The notes: generated by a model from the sequence alone, not told the origin. A DNA stretch of 64,000 bases from Leptospira ilyithenensis (GCF_004771005.1 NZ_RQHV01000052.1:16307-80306), one strand, 5' to 3'. Positions 18,345 to 27,851 are shown, counted from the first letter of the stretch. Program-made: numbers and translations.

Positions 18345-18965
18345 CTACGGTTTCATTCCAAGATAAAGATGCTCAATCATATCTTTCGTTATTGTTTTCG
18401 CATTTTTAAAATCAATTTTCCGAAACATCATCTGTTTGCCGGAGAGTAGAACGGCAATTCCATGAACCATCGTCCAAGATGCCATCGATGTTTTTTTTAC
18501 ATCACTTGTCACAAGTAGTCCGTCTCTTTTGCAGTCTGAAATAATATTTACGAGTACATCAAATGTTTCTTCCTCGGCCGCGATAAGAGTATCATATTTC
18601 GAATGATCATGGATTTGATTGCCATACATGATTTTAAAAAGATCGGGATTTTTCAGAGCGAATTCAACATACCGAATCCCGGATTCCCTGAATTGTAGTA
18701 ACGAACGGTTTGCAAATTGGGTGCGTAATTTCTTTAATTTTTCCGCTAATAATTTGAATCCCTCCGTAGCGATCTCAGCCATGAGAGACTCAAGGTCGGG
18801 ATAATGTCTATACGGAGCCGATTGGGAAACCCCTGCCAATTTTGCGACTTTTCTTAAGGATAGTGCTTGGTAACCGTCTTCCTTTAAAAGTTTTAAGGAG
18901 GCTTCAATCAGTGCTCTTTTTAAAGCACCGTGATGATATGTGGATTTTTCAGTATTTTTTTTCAT
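18345..18965 (-). CDS. TetR family transcriptional regulator
   Basis: About 206 aa. The N-terminal HTH is clear (LSLRKVAKLAGVSQSAPYRH at about residues 35-55), followed by the helical ligand domain. The start ATG at 18965 is chosen because family alignment begins just after it (KKNTEKSTYHHGALKRALIE); the longer frame would run through the divergent promoter. The divergent neighbour, a flavin oxidoreductase, starts 83 bp away and is the likely target. I found no strong operator palindrome in that gap. Confidence 0.88.
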   Translation of the reverse strand: MKKNTEKSTYHHGALKRALIEASLKLLKEDGYQALSLRKVAKLAGVSQSAPYRHYPDLESLMAEIATEGFKLLAEKLKKLRTQFANRSLLQFRESGIRYVEFALKNPDLFKIMYGNQIHDHSKYDTLIAAEEETFDVLVNIISDCKRDGLLVTSDVKKTSMASWTMVHGIAVLLSGKQMMFRKIDFKNAKTITKDMIEHLYLGMKP

Positions 18966-19048
18966 GTTGACATGTATTACATTTAATTGACGATAGGTTG
19001 CATTGAATGTGTTCTGTGTAAACATTGCGCATGGGGAGAATAAGGTCA

Positions 19049-20638
19049 ATGAAAAATGAAAATTTAAACGACAATTTTGATTTAATCTGTATAGGTTCCG
19101 GAATGGGTAGTCTTACGGTCGCTAGTTTACTTTCCCGATACGCAGGAAAAAAAATACTCGTTATAGAAAAACATTTTCAGGTGGGCGGTTACACTCACGC
19201 ATTCGCCAGAAAGCAAAATAAATTTCATTGGGACGTAGGCATTCACTATGTAGGTGATATGCATTCAGGTGGTTTTAGTCGTTTGCTTATGGATAAAATT
19301 ACAAATAAGAAAGTGGTATGGAATAAGATGCCGGAACCTTTTGAAAAATTTGTTTATCCGAACAGAACCTTTGAACTTTTCGGAAACGAAGAAAAATTCA
19401 AATCCGATTTAATCGCAGAATTTCTCGATGAAGAAGAATCGATTCATAAATACTTCAAAGATTTGCATAAAGCATCGGCATTGTTCGGTAAGTCGATGAT
19501 GATGAAATCAACTACTCCGGAGTTGAGCGCATTTACCGCCCAAATGGAAAATCCTGAAATCGTGACTTTGAAAGATTATCTCGATCATCACTTTAAAAAT
19601 GAAGACATCAAAGCAATCCTTGCTTCGCAATGGGGAGACTATGGTCTTCCACCTTCCAAGTGTTTGTTTGCGACACATGCCGCACTTGTTGTGCATTATT
19701 TTAACGGCGGATTTTATCCTGTAGGTGGTGGTGGAAAAATATTTGAAAGCGTAGAGCCGATCATTGAAGGGAATGGTGGTGCGGTCATTAATACGACCGA
19801 GGTGGTTAATATCATTATTGAGAACGGCAAAGCAATTGGTGTGAAGACAAAGTTTCTTCGAGGCGAAAAAAAGGAACGGGATTATTTTGCTCCGATCATT
19901 GTATCTTGCGCCGGTGCTTATCCGACTTATATGAAATTAATTCCTGAATCCGTGCCAATTCCGTTTAGAAAATCATTAAGTGAATTTTATAACAAAGAAA
20001 AGATGGCAACGAGTGTTTGTGTGTATATGGGTCTTTCCGAAAGCCCTGCAAAACTTGGATTTAAAGGAGAAAATTATTGGATCTTTGCTTCCAATGATCA
20101 TGAAGAAAATTTTAGGAAAAGAAACGAATGGCTTGAGAACTTTGGTGAAGTCAAAAATCTATATATGTCCTTCCCGAGTTTAAAAGACCCGGATGCAAAA
20201 AATCATACTGCGGATATGATCGCATTTACCGATTATTCTCTATTTGAAAAATGGAAAGACCTTCCTTGGAAAAAAAGAGGAGAACAGTATGAAGAATTCA
20301 AAAAGAAAATTGCAGACTCGGTTGTTGATACAATAGAGATGAGATTTCCCGGATTCAAAAATATCGTTGAATACATCGAAGTATCGACTCCCCTAACAAA
20401 TGAACATTTTACTTCTCATCCGGATGGTGCGATCTACGGACTCGCCTGTGTTCCTGAGCGTTATGACAAAACAAAATCTCCCTGGTTTGATGTAACAACA
20501 CCAATCGAAGGTTTATTTCTAACAGGAGTAGACGCTGGGGGCTCACCTGGGATTGCGGGTGCTATGATGGGCGGGCTTGCAACGACTCTAAAAATTTTAG
20601 GAAGCCGGGATATACTCAAAAACATTTTAAAAGAGTAA
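19049..20638 (+). CDS. RetSat/CrtI-like FAD-dependent oxidoreductase
   Basis: About 529 aa. The N-terminal Rossmann motif is ICIGSGMGSLTVASLLSRYA followed by VIEKHFQVGGYTHAF. The C-terminal FAD motif is GLFLTGVDAGGSPGIAGAMM. This layout matches phytoene desaturases, carotenoid isomerases and all-trans-retinol 13,14-reductases. It would oxidise or saturate a polyene or fatty-chain substrate. The start at ATG 19049 follows AAGG. It is divergent from the TetR gene that probably controls it, and its stop abuts the stop of the convergent glutaminase gene with no gap. Substrate not determinable. Confidence 0.85.
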   Translation: MKNENLNDNFDLICIGSGMGSLTVASLLSRYAGKKILVIEKHFQVGGYTHAFARKQNKFHWDVGIHYVGDMHSGGFSRLLMDKITNKKVVWNKMPEPFEKFVYPNRTFELFGNEEKFKSDLIAEFLDEEESIHKYFKDLHKASALFGKSMMMKSTTPELSAFTAQMENPEIVTLKDYLDHHFKNEDIKAILASQWGDYGLPPSKCLFATHAALVVHYFNGGFYPVGGGGKIFESVEPIIEGNGGAVINTTEVVNIIIENGKAIGVKTKFLRGEKKERDYFAPIIVSCAGAYPTYMKLIPESVPIPFRKSLSEFYNKEKMATSVCVYMGLSESPAKLGFKGENYWIFASNDHEENFRKRNEWLENFGEVKNLYMSFPSLKDPDAKNHTADMIAFTDYSLFEKWKDLPWKKRGEQYEEFKKKIADSVVDTIEMRFPGFKNIVEYIEVSTPLTNEHFTSHPDGAIYGLACVPERYDKTKSPWFDVTTPIEGLFLTGVDAGGSPGIAGAMMGGLATTLKILGSRDILKNILKE

Positions 20639-21574
20639 CTAAAGTATATTCCAATTTGATATTCTGGCAATTGCCTCGAGAGCCGATGTGCCAACAAGAG
20701 AGTTGCCGTTATTATTTAATCCGGGAGACCAAACTGTAATCACACCAACGTCCGGAACGATGGCAACGATTCCGCCTCCAACTCCACTTTTACCAGGCAG
20801 CCCGACTCTATAAGCGAAATCACCGGAAGCATCATAATGTCCGCATAACATCATTATAGAATTTATACGTCGGGCAAGTTCGGGGGATATGATTCTTTTA
20901 TTTGAGATTGGATCAAATCCTTCTTTGGCGAGAAATAGCATGGATCGACTCAACTCTTCACAACTCATTGAAATGGAACAATGGTTACAGTAAACTTCTA
21001 AAACATCGGATACTGTGTTCTCTATATTATTGCAACTTTTCATAAAATGAACCAAACTGGCATTTCTATGTGCATTCTCTAATTCGGATATAGCAACTTC
21101 ATGATTAATGCCAATTCGACCTTCTCCACTTATCTCGTGAAGGAAATTCAAAATAGTTTGAATACTGGCTTCCGGTGTCCTGTCCTTTAAAAGAATATCA
21201 CTTAGAACCAGAGCACCCGCATTGATAAACGGATTTCTGGGAATCCCGCGTTCCATCTCAAGTTGAACAATCGAGTTAAATGCATTTCCTGAAGGTTCAT
21301 GATGTACTCTCTTCCACAGTTTGTCTCCAATTTGATTTAATACTAAAGTGAGAGAAAAAACTTTCGAGATGCTTTGGATTGAGAATGATTCGTATGCATC
21401 GCCGAAAAATGCAGATTCTCCGTTCAATGTCAGAATGGCTGCTCCAAATTTTTTTATATCAACCCGTGCCAGTGCCGGAATGTAATTGGCAACTTTCCCT
21501 GAGCCTATTTGGTTTTGGATTGATCGGCATGCGGAATCCAGTATTTTACCCAGCGAAGTGTTTGTCATAGTCAT
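20639..21574 (-). CDS. glsA: Glutaminase
   Basis: About 311 aa serine-dependent beta-lactamase-fold enzyme that hydrolyses glutamine to glutamate and ammonia. Family signatures are the substrate loop ANYIPALARVD, the catalytic S-x-x-K in SISKVFSL, the EPSGNAFNS element, NPFINAGAL, and the conserved GLPGKSGVGGGI near the C-terminus. Length fits. The start is ATG 21574 or 21568; no clear Shine-Dalgarno is seen. Confidence 0.95.
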   Translation of the reverse strand: MTMTNTSLGKILDSACRSIQNQIGSGKVANYIPALARVDIKKFGAAILTLNGESAFFGDAYESFSIQSISKVFSLTLVLNQIGDKLWKRVHHEPSGNAFNSIVQLEMERGIPRNPFINAGALVLSDILLKDRTPEASIQTILNFLHEISGEGRIGINHEVAISELENAHRNASLVHFMKSCNNIENTVSDVLEVYCNHCSISMSCEELSRSMLFLAKEGFDPISNKRIISPELARRINSIMMLCGHYDASGDFAYRVGLPGKSGVGGGIVAIVPDVGVITVWSPGLNNNGNSLVGTSALEAIARISNWNIL

Positions 21575-21700
21575 TTTATAAATCAATTAGTACGTCATAC
21601 AATCTCAAATTTAATCTTTATCCTATCAATTAACGTAGGTTTATTTCCTGAGTAATAATCTTCCTGGGCTCTATTGAATCAAAGCTGAACCGAAGTTCTG

Positions 21701-22666
21701 TTATTTTACACCGAATAGCTCTTTTATATTCTCTCGATTTTTGATATGATCCGCTGTAGAACTGCCTAAACTTGCCAGTTGGTTTAATGAATTTGAATCA
21801 GAGCTATCAAGTTCGATTGGATAGCTTTTCTTTTCTTCCACTCTTTCATATATTTTTAATGGGGTTGATTGCGTTCTTTGTAGAATTGACAAAGTATAAT
21901 CCACTCCGGACGATTGAGAACTAAAAATCAGTTCAATTAAAGGCGTTAACCATCTAATAGCGGAAATGAAATCTGATTTTAAAGCGATGGGCTTAGAAGA
22001 GATATTTCCGATGGATAAAATTCCCAAGGAATTATTCTTTTTACTATTATAAAAATATTCGATAAATTCTATAAATCCGATTAAGGAAGGATTATTATAA
22101 CATAAGCCGCCATCCGTATATCGGTTTAGGATTTTTGTTTGGTTATGTTCAAAGCTATGTATGGGAAAATAGGTCGGTGCTGCGGACGTTGATAAGGCAA
22201 CGTCTACAAGATAAGTTTCGTTATCTCGTGTTAAGTATGGGCGATGATCCTTTTTAAAGATAATAGGTTTGCCCGTATTTATATCAACAGCAGGAATACA
22301 AACATTCGTTTTTAAATCTTTCATTGTGTGATTATGGAAGATTGATGTCAACGCGTCTTTGAGCGGGGTTTGTTTGTAGGATGGCCCGATGAACCGATTT
22401 AAGATTTTGAAACGATTACGATGTTTTGGAAATATTTGGTTAGCAAATTTTAAATAAAATTGGAGAATGTCGGATGCTGAAATTCCAAGAGACAAACCTA
22501 AAGAGATGATCCCGCCTGTTGATGTTCCGCAAATCAGATCAAATTGTTCGTGGATCTTTATTTTATAATGTTTTTCTAAGGTTGCTAATAAGGAAGCAGC
22601 GTATATGCCTTTGATACCTCCGCCATCAATGGAAAGTACTCTATAAATTTGATTTTTTGCTTTCAT
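21701..22666 (-). CDS. Patatin-like phospholipase
   Basis: 321 aa. The oxyanion motif is DGGGIKG (residues 14-20), the nucleophile elbow GTSTGG (S49), and the catalytic aspartate D185 in TDGG. The catalytic dyad is therefore intact and the protein should be a lipid acyl hydrolase. Bacterial members with this compact architecture include lipid-turnover enzymes and CapV, the CBASS effector. No cyclic-nucleotide synthase lies nearby, so a defence role is not supported. The gene precedes nothing in obvious operon. Confidence 0.9.
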   Translation of the reverse strand: MKAKNQIYRVLSIDGGGIKGIYAASLLATLEKHYKIKIHEQFDLICGTSTGGIISLGLSLGISASDILQFYLKFANQIFPKHRNRFKILNRFIGPSYKQTPLKDALTSIFHNHTMKDLKTNVCIPAVDINTGKPIIFKKDHRPYLTRDNETYLVDVALSTSAAPTYFPIHSFEHNQTKILNRYTDGGLCYNNPSLIGFIEFIEYFYNSKKNNSLGILSIGNISSKPIALKSDFISAIRWLTPLIELIFSSQSSGVDYTLSILQRTQSTPLKIYERVEEKKSYPIELDSSDSNSLNQLASLGSSTADHIKNRENIKELFGVK

Positions 22667-22699
22667 ATTACTTAACCTGGCATGATTTAGAAATAGCCC

Positions 22700-23110
22700 T
22701 TAAAAATACTTCTTATGTTCGATAATCAAACATCGATTAGAGACAACTCGGATCCCTGCCTTTTCTGCACGGGTCTCCGCTCCAGGATGGGAAATTCCAA
22801 GCTGGAGCCATAAAATCTCTACACCGCCTACGGACAGTATTTCATCGACCACTTCGGGGATGGACTCCGAACTTCGGAATACATCTACAAATTTCCTGAA
22901 TGCAAGCGGTACTTCACTCAGGCTCTTGTAAATTGTGAATCCGCTCACCTCATGAACCTTCGGGTATATTCCTACGATCTCCCAACCTTGCCCTCTCATA
23001 TAAGCAGGGACATAGTGACTTGCTTTTTGCGGATCATGGCTAAGGCCATACACTGCAATCTTTTTATAATTTACTAATATATCTTTAATCTCACTGTCTT
23101 TGACATTCAT
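22700..23110 (-). CDS. CoA-binding domain protein (YccU-like)
   Basis: 136-aa single Rossmann-fold CoA_binding domain. The motif KIAVYGLSHDPQKASHYVPA starts the fold, and later EILWLQLGISHPGAE and NRCLIIEH match the YccU/CoA-binding family. It likely binds CoA; the physiological role is unknown in the family. The ribosome site GGAAAAG precedes the ATG. It may be co-transcribed with tag, 36 bp upstream, and with the patatin gene 33 bp downstream. Confidence 0.88.
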   Translation of the reverse strand: MNVKDSEIKDILVNYKKIAVYGLSHDPQKASHYVPAYMRGQGWEIVGIYPKVHEVSGFTIYKSLSEVPLAFRKFVDVFRSSESIPEVVDEILSVGGVEILWLQLGISHPGAETRAEKAGIRVVSNRCLIIEHKKYF

Positions 23111-23146
23111 ATCTTTTCCATCATAAACATTATTAAATTTAGACTT

Positions 23147-23737
23147 CTATTTTAATTTTAAAGTTTCCTTATAACGGAAACATTCTTCCAAGTGATCATT
23201 TACCAAACCGGTGGCCTGCATATGTGCATAAATTACCGTGCTGCCTACAAATTTGAATCCTCGTTTGATCAGATCTTTGCTCAATGCGTCCGACTCTTTC
23301 GTTGTAGCAGGCACATCTTTTAAGGTTTTTCTGCGATTGACAATGGGTTTGCCGTTTACAAAACTCCAAATGTATTTGTCGAAGGAACCGAATTCTTTTT
23401 GGATTTCCAAAAATCGTTTGGCGTTGTTGACTGCGGCATAAACCTTCAAACGATTTCTCACGATGGAGGGATCGAGTAATATTTTTTCCAATTTTTTGTC
23501 GGTGAACTTTGCAACCTTCTCAGGATCAAAATTGGCGAATGCTTTTTTATAACCTTCCCGTTTTTTCAAGATAGTGGCCCAACTGAGACCTGCTTGTGCC
23601 CCTTCCAAAATTAGAAATTCAAAATGGGTTAGATCATTATGAACGGGAACACCCCATTCTTCGTCATGATATCGGATGTACTGATCGAACTTCAAACACC
23701 AGGGGCATCTTTTTTTTTCAATAGAGTCAAAGTTCAA
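23147..23737 (-). CDS. tag: DNA-3-methyladenine glycosylase I
   Basis: 196-aa base-excision repair enzyme removing 3-methyladenine. Diagnostic features are the zinc-site RCPWC near the N-terminus with H and C near the C-terminus (HMQATGLVNDHLEECF), the YHDEEWGVPVH motif with the base-recognition E and W, and the LEGAQAGLSWATILKKR helix. Length is normal. The start is a TTG at 23737, supported by a strong GGAGGG 9 nt upstream. Confidence 0.95.
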   Translation of the reverse strand: MNFDSIEKKRCPWCLKFDQYIRYHDEEWGVPVHNDLTHFEFLILEGAQAGLSWATILKKREGYKKAFANFDPEKVAKFTDKKLEKILLDPSIVRNRLKVYAAVNNAKRFLEIQKEFGSFDKYIWSFVNGKPIVNRRKTLKDVPATTKESDALSKDLIKRGFKFVGSTVIYAHMQATGLVNDHLEECFRYKETLKLK

Positions 23738-23866
23738 AACTGCATGCCCTCCGCATCTGCAAACGAAGAATGTCCATGATAAATTTCATATATCATTTTA
23801 TCCGGGATGGAAATCTAAAAAAAGAAATACCTTAAAAATTATTCGAATTTGTTCGCAAGTTCCGCG

Positions 23867-23946
23867 TTAGGGATGCAAAGGGCGCGCAAGCGGTCGCGTT
23901 TTGCGACCGAAGCGTAAGCGGAGCCCGTAGTCAGCCCGGCCCCTAA
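23867..23946. repeat. GC-rich intergenic element with short terminal inverted repeats
   Basis: An 80-bp GC-rich island in an AT-rich gap. It is bounded by TTAGGG (23867-23872) and CCCTAA (23941-23946), with a perfect 7-bp hairpin CGGTCGC/GCGACCG at 23891-23909. Its composition differs sharply from its surroundings. It may be a dispersed intergenic repeat or MITE; only one copy is in this window. The rest of the 23738-24058 gap shows little else. Confidence 0.4.
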
Positions 23947-24062
23947 TCAATATTAGCTTTGTATTCCGTCGGATCGGGAACGCCCAACTTCGAATGTGAA
24001 CCATATGATGTTTCGGAAGGAAGAGAGCCCCAAGCAAAGCCGTTTGAAATTGATTCTATCAT
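23943..24062 (-). CDS. Possible 39-aa ORF coupled to the GH5 gene
   Basis: Its ATG overlaps the stop of the GH5 gene as ATGA (24059-24062), a classic coupling arrangement. It encodes MIESISNGFAWGSLPSETSY and continues to a TAG. Composition is protein-like but the length is minimal. It may instead be the former C-terminus of a longer glycosidase, or chance. Not recognised. Confidence 0.25.
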   Translation of the reverse strand: MIESISNGFAWGSLPSETSYGSHSKLGVPDPTEYKANID

Positions 24063-26146
24063 TCCGCAGGATAACCCGAATATGTCATCTTTCCGGTGAA
24101 GTAAACGGGACTTTTTTGTTCCGAGAGAATCCTGTTGTTTAACTTGGATTGTAAGTCCTGCAAGACGGTGTTGGAAAAAGAAACTCCCTGTGCATCGACT
24201 AACAATACATAATGATAAGTAGAGTTCGGATCTTCTTCCGAATCCTGGTCGTCCCATAAGATTACGATATTGCCCGAGCCAGTCTCTCTGTTTCTATCGC
24301 TTATAAAAATCGCTTCGTTTGATTCCTGGTTCGGAGAGAAGGGAATGGATTTGTTATAAATTCGTTTTTCGGAAATGAGCACTGTTTGATTCGGATCGAA
24401 ATGAGGAGGAAGATAGATTTCTGTCGGAGCTTCGGAGTTTCTTCCTTTCCAAATAAGAATTGTAAATCTTCTGTCTCCGAAGTATTTTGTTTCCGTATTG
24501 CCCGGTCTGATCGCAGCCCATTGAAAAACATTATTCCAGGTATCGTATCCGATTGCGTTATAATGAGAACTCATCACACGGCCTTGGGATCTTCGAAAAT
24601 AAGATCTTTGCAATACGTGATAATCCACATTGAAACTTGTTCCGTAATTTCCAACAACGGAAAAGTCCTCTTCGTTCCATGCATCTTTTGTTGTGATCAG
24701 CTTGGAACTGTTTCCGTTCATATATTCGTGGTGGTTGTTGTAATAATAATCCCAATGCCACTCCGTTCCCGATACGACCGGATTATAAAAATCGGCGAAT
24801 CTTGTTTTGGAAGATTGGTTTCCATCTGAGACTTCCATCGCTTGGTAGACCGCATTGAGCATTCTGGGAGTGTCTTTTGCGCCCGTTCCTTTGAGCCACA
24901 TACCGAATTCACTTAAGAAAACCGGAATATTCAAAAAACGTGATTCTTTTCGGATCTCGTCCAGATATTTGAAATAAGTAGCATTGTCGATTCCGGTTAA
25001 ATCCGTTCCCATTCTACCTGCGTCATAGAAGTGAGAGTTGAATACGAAGCCGGGACCCGGTGGAGTAAGAAGATGACCTCCTCCTGTCGCCGGAACAATC
25101 GCAGAACCTATGTTTGTGTTCCAAAATACGAGTGGCTCGGCGAATACCCATTTGTTTTCCCAACCGTTTTGGTTCAAGGTGGTTCGGACTTTCCTATACA
25201 TAGGCCAAAGTTTTTGATTGTCCCACTGCGCGGCTGTTAAACCTTCCATTCCTCCGTCAACAGGCTCGTTGAACGGATCAAGACCCAATACATAAGTGAA
25301 TTCTTCCGCACTCAACTTTTCCTTAATGTAAGAAGAAGCTTTTCCGATCTGCCAGATGAATTCGTTTTGCATATTTCTTGTGCCGGCAGAAGAGGAAAGA
25401 GAAGCGTTGTTCCAAAAATTGCGAAACCCTCTTCGAATTGCTTCGTTCGTAAGATTGTTTTGACTCCAGCTTGCGCAAATGAATCCGCAATATTCCGTCG
25501 GATAAGATCCGCCTTTCGTGATCCATGCGGGCGCTCCGTTTCCGGTATGCCAGGAATTCTTATTGAATAGATGTCTGGAAAATAAATCCTGATGGTAGTC
25601 CAAAAGAATGTACATTCTTTTTGCGGTGGCCTTTCGTATTTGTCCGATGATTGCATCTAAGTAAGAGTAGTCGATCGTATCGACGGAAGGATGAACTCCT
25701 TCCCAGGCGATCGTAAACCGGATGATATTGGAACCGGTTGTTTTGCCGAGTCTTGTGAATGCTATCTCTGCGTCCGACTCGTTTTTAAAAGGTTTGAAAC
25801 CGTGTTCCGCAAGTTTCATATTTCCTGAAATATTGAAACCCCGAAAGGATACTTCCCGTCCCAAACCGTCTACGAAGATCTTATCAGTTGTGATATTGTT
25901 GGTTTTTTCCGAGATGAAAATTTCCCTTTCCGCAGTTGTATCCGAATAATCCAAAGAATGAACCGGAACCGAAACATTGATAGCTCTTGAGCTTGCGGAT
26001 TGATTTAGGATATTGGCATTTTCACTTTGTCCGGAACTTTGTTGCAATAGATTGAAGACTGAATTTTTCAATTTGCCAGAATCGGGTGAACAGGCTACCA
26101 GAGAGAGTAAGATCGTGGCAAACGCGGATAGGTGGGTTCTCTTCAT
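24059..26146 (-). CDS. GH5 glycoside hydrolase lipoprotein, endoglycoceramidase-like
   Basis: About 695 aa. A lipoprotein signal (MKRTHLSAFATILLSLVAC, lipobox LVAC) would place it on the cell envelope. The (beta/alpha)8 GH5 domain spans about 85-480: VDGLGREVSFRGFNISG at the start, the acid/base glutamate in DPFNEP, and the nucleophile glutamate in LSEFGMW. A C-terminal beta domain follows. Layout and motifs resemble endoglycoceramidases, which release glycans from glycosphingolipids; a cellulase-like activity is the alternative. ATG 26146 is chosen for the signal peptide. It is divergent from a sphingolipid-type SDR. Confidence 0.75.
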   Translation of the reverse strand: MKRTHLSAFATILLSLVACSPDSGKLKNSVFNLLQQSSGQSENANILNQSASSRAINVSVPVHSLDYSDTTAEREIFISEKTNNITTDKIFVDGLGREVSFRGFNISGNMKLAEHGFKPFKNESDAEIAFTRLGKTTGSNIIRFTIAWEGVHPSVDTIDYSYLDAIIGQIRKATAKRMYILLDYHQDLFSRHLFNKNSWHTGNGAPAWITKGGSYPTEYCGFICASWSQNNLTNEAIRRGFRNFWNNASLSSSAGTRNMQNEFIWQIGKASSYIKEKLSAEEFTYVLGLDPFNEPVDGGMEGLTAAQWDNQKLWPMYRKVRTTLNQNGWENKWVFAEPLVFWNTNIGSAIVPATGGGHLLTPPGPGFVFNSHFYDAGRMGTDLTGIDNATYFKYLDEIRKESRFLNIPVFLSEFGMWLKGTGAKDTPRMLNAVYQAMEVSDGNQSSKTRFADFYNPVVSGTEWHWDYYYNNHHEYMNGNSSKLITTKDAWNEEDFSVVGNYGTSFNVDYHVLQRSYFRRSQGRVMSSHYNAIGYDTWNNVFQWAAIRPGNTETKYFGDRRFTILIWKGRNSEAPTEIYLPPHFDPNQTVLISEKRIYNKSIPFSPNQESNEAIFISDRNRETGSGNIVILWDDQDSEEDPNSTYHYVLLVDAQGVSFSNTVLQDLQSKLNNRILSEQKSPVYFTGKMTYSGYPAE

Positions 26147-26364
26147 GGGAAGTGATCTTAGCCGGTCGTTTTTAAAATGCCAACTCGTTTTTTTAAAAAT
26201 CAGAATATTCTCAGGGAAGTAAAACAAACGGATTCGATCTTTCTTCCGTTCTAACGGATAAATTCGATTGTATGGTTTTTCAAAAAAGAGAAATCTGCCA
26301 TGTAAGAAATTTGTTTGGAATTTGATGTTAGCCCAAATCGAACGATAACTGAAAAGGATTTATA

Positions 26365-27219
26365 ATGAATAACGAATACAAAGGCAAAAAGGTCTTCATC
26401 ACCGGAGGATCTGTCGGCATCGGAAAAGGAATCGCGCTCGCTTTGGCAAAAGAAGGAGCAAACGTAATCATCTGTGCGAGAGATCGGACAAATTTGGAAA
26501 AAGCGGTAGCCGAATTGAAAATGGTCGGTCATGCCGAAGCTGTTTTTGGTTATGTGGTGATGGATGTTTCCGATAAAAAACAGGTAGAATCCGTATCCAA
26601 GGATGTTATCAATACTTTGGGTGGTTTGGATTTATTAATATGTAATACCGGTTATGCGCAAGTGGGAGAGGCAGCAAGCCTGGACGATTCCGTTTATCGT
26701 AAACTTATGGATGTAAATTATTTCGGGCATGTGAATACTGCTCTTGCTTTCCAAAATCAATTCATCCGACAAGGATCGGGAGAAATCGTTTTTCTATCTT
26801 CCACTCTCGCGTTTTTTTCCATCTACGGATACGGAGCCTATGCTGCGAGTAAACAAGCGATCGTAGGATTTGCACAAGGCTTTCGCCAAGAGATGATGTT
26901 TCATAATGTGAAAGTAAAATTATTTTTTCCCCCGACGACGGATACTCCCGGGCTTCTTCGGGAAAATGAAGACAAACCGCCCATTACAAAAGAAATGGAA
27001 ATGGGTTCCGCTCTGAACAAGGTGCATTCCGTCGAAAGCGTAGCTAAAGCAATTGTTAGATGGATTCCGAACCGAAAATTTATCGGATACACCGGTTGGG
27101 ATTCCTGGTTGCAGTACTTTTTATTCAGACATTTTCCGGAATGGGCGATTCGACTGACGGATTCCGAATTGCGGGGAGCCAAGGCTCGCTTGGAAAAGAA
27201 AAATAAAATCCGTACATAG
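26365..27219 (+). CDS. Short-chain dehydrogenase, 3-ketodihydrosphingosine-reductase-like
   Basis: 284-aa classical SDR. The NAD(P)-binding motif is ITGGSVGIGKGIA, the NNAG equivalent is CNTGYAQ, and the active site is S (FLSSTLAF) with Y-x-x-x-K (YAASKQ). The segment FFPPTTDTPGL after the active site resembles 3-ketosphinganine reductases, which make dihydrosphingosine with NADPH. Sphingolipid substrate is an inference. Ribosome site AAAGGA precedes the ATG. It shares a 218-bp divergent promoter region with the GH5 gene. Confidence 0.8.
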   Translation: MNNEYKGKKVFITGGSVGIGKGIALALAKEGANVIICARDRTNLEKAVAELKMVGHAEAVFGYVVMDVSDKKQVESVSKDVINTLGGLDLLICNTGYAQVGEAASLDDSVYRKLMDVNYFGHVNTALAFQNQFIRQGSGEIVFLSSTLAFFSIYGYGAYAASKQAIVGFAQGFRQEMMFHNVKVKLFFPPTTDTPGLLRENEDKPPITKEMEMGSALNKVHSVESVAKAIVRWIPNRKFIGYTGWDSWLQYFLFRHFPEWAIRLTDSELRGAKARLEKKNKIRT

Positions 27220-27223
27220 GCAA

Positions 27224-27257
27224 CTTGATCGAAAAGGACCAATCCTTTCCGATCAAG
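27224..27257. terminator. Hairpin terminator between SDR and ohr
   Basis: A 15-bp stem with one mismatch (CTTGATCGAAAAGGA / TCCTTTCCGATCAAG) and a 4-nt loop lies between the convergent stop codons, so it probably terminates both genes. Confidence 0.7.
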
Positions 27258-27280
27258 GAGTAAAGATCGCTTTGTTTTGA

Positions 27281-27706
27281 TTAGGCGCGGATTAATGTGA
27301 CTTCTATATTGCCGCGAGTGGCGTTGGAATACGGACAAACCTTATGAGCTTCCGCAATGAGTCGGTCAGCTGTTTCAGGATCGATGCCTGGCAGAGAGAT
27401 TTTTAAGGTAACTTCTAGCCCGAAACCCGCAGGGGTTGGTCCGATTCCAACGCTGGAATCGATGGACGCATCGGAGGGTACTACTACTTTGTCGCGACCA
27501 CCGACGAATTTCAATGCACCTATAAAACAAGCTGCATAACCGATGGCAAATAACTGTTCCGGATTTGTTCCTTCGCCTCCACCGCCACCTAGTTCTTTAG
27601 GCGTGGATAGTTTTACAGACACCTTTCCATCATCGGTTGCACCTGTTCCTTCGCGGCCACCGGTAGCCTTTGCATGAGCCGTATATAGCGCTTTGATTTT
27701 TGTCAT
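27281..27706 (-). CDS. ohr: Organic hydroperoxide resistance protein Ohr (OsmC family)
   Basis: 141-aa thiol peroxidase that reduces organic hydroperoxides. The two redox cysteines are C60 (GYAACF) and C124 (KVCPYSNATRGN), with the conserved arginine R18 in GGREG. The starting LYTAHAKATGGREGT and the FGLEVTLKISLPG strand are family signatures of Ohr rather than OsmC. AAGGAG precedes the ATG. The upstream 100 bp is AT-rich and may hold an OhrR-type operator, but no OhrR gene is adjacent and I cannot define a site. Confidence 0.95.
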   Translation of the reverse strand: MTKIKALYTAHAKATGGREGTGATDDGKVSVKLSTPKELGGGGGEGTNPEQLFAIGYAACFIGALKFVGGRDKVVVPSDASIDSSVGIGPTPAGFGLEVTLKISLPGIDPETADRLIAEAHKVCPYSNATRGNIEVTLIRA

Positions 27707-27851
27707 TTGAATATCTCCTTACAGTAGGACGGGAGCGAGTTGTTGCCCGTCAATTAGATTGTTCAAAATTAAATTGTGCGCAATCTTTATGCAATCACAT
27801 TTTACAAATTTTATTCAATTTTTTCATAAAAAACACGCCATCGGTTGTATA

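Noticed and set aside
21701..22666. Patatin phospholipase as a CBASS effector (CapV).
   Set aside because: No cyclic-nucleotide synthase or ubiquitin-like accessory genes are nearby; the neighbours are housekeeping genes, so a lipid-turnover enzyme is the simpler reading.
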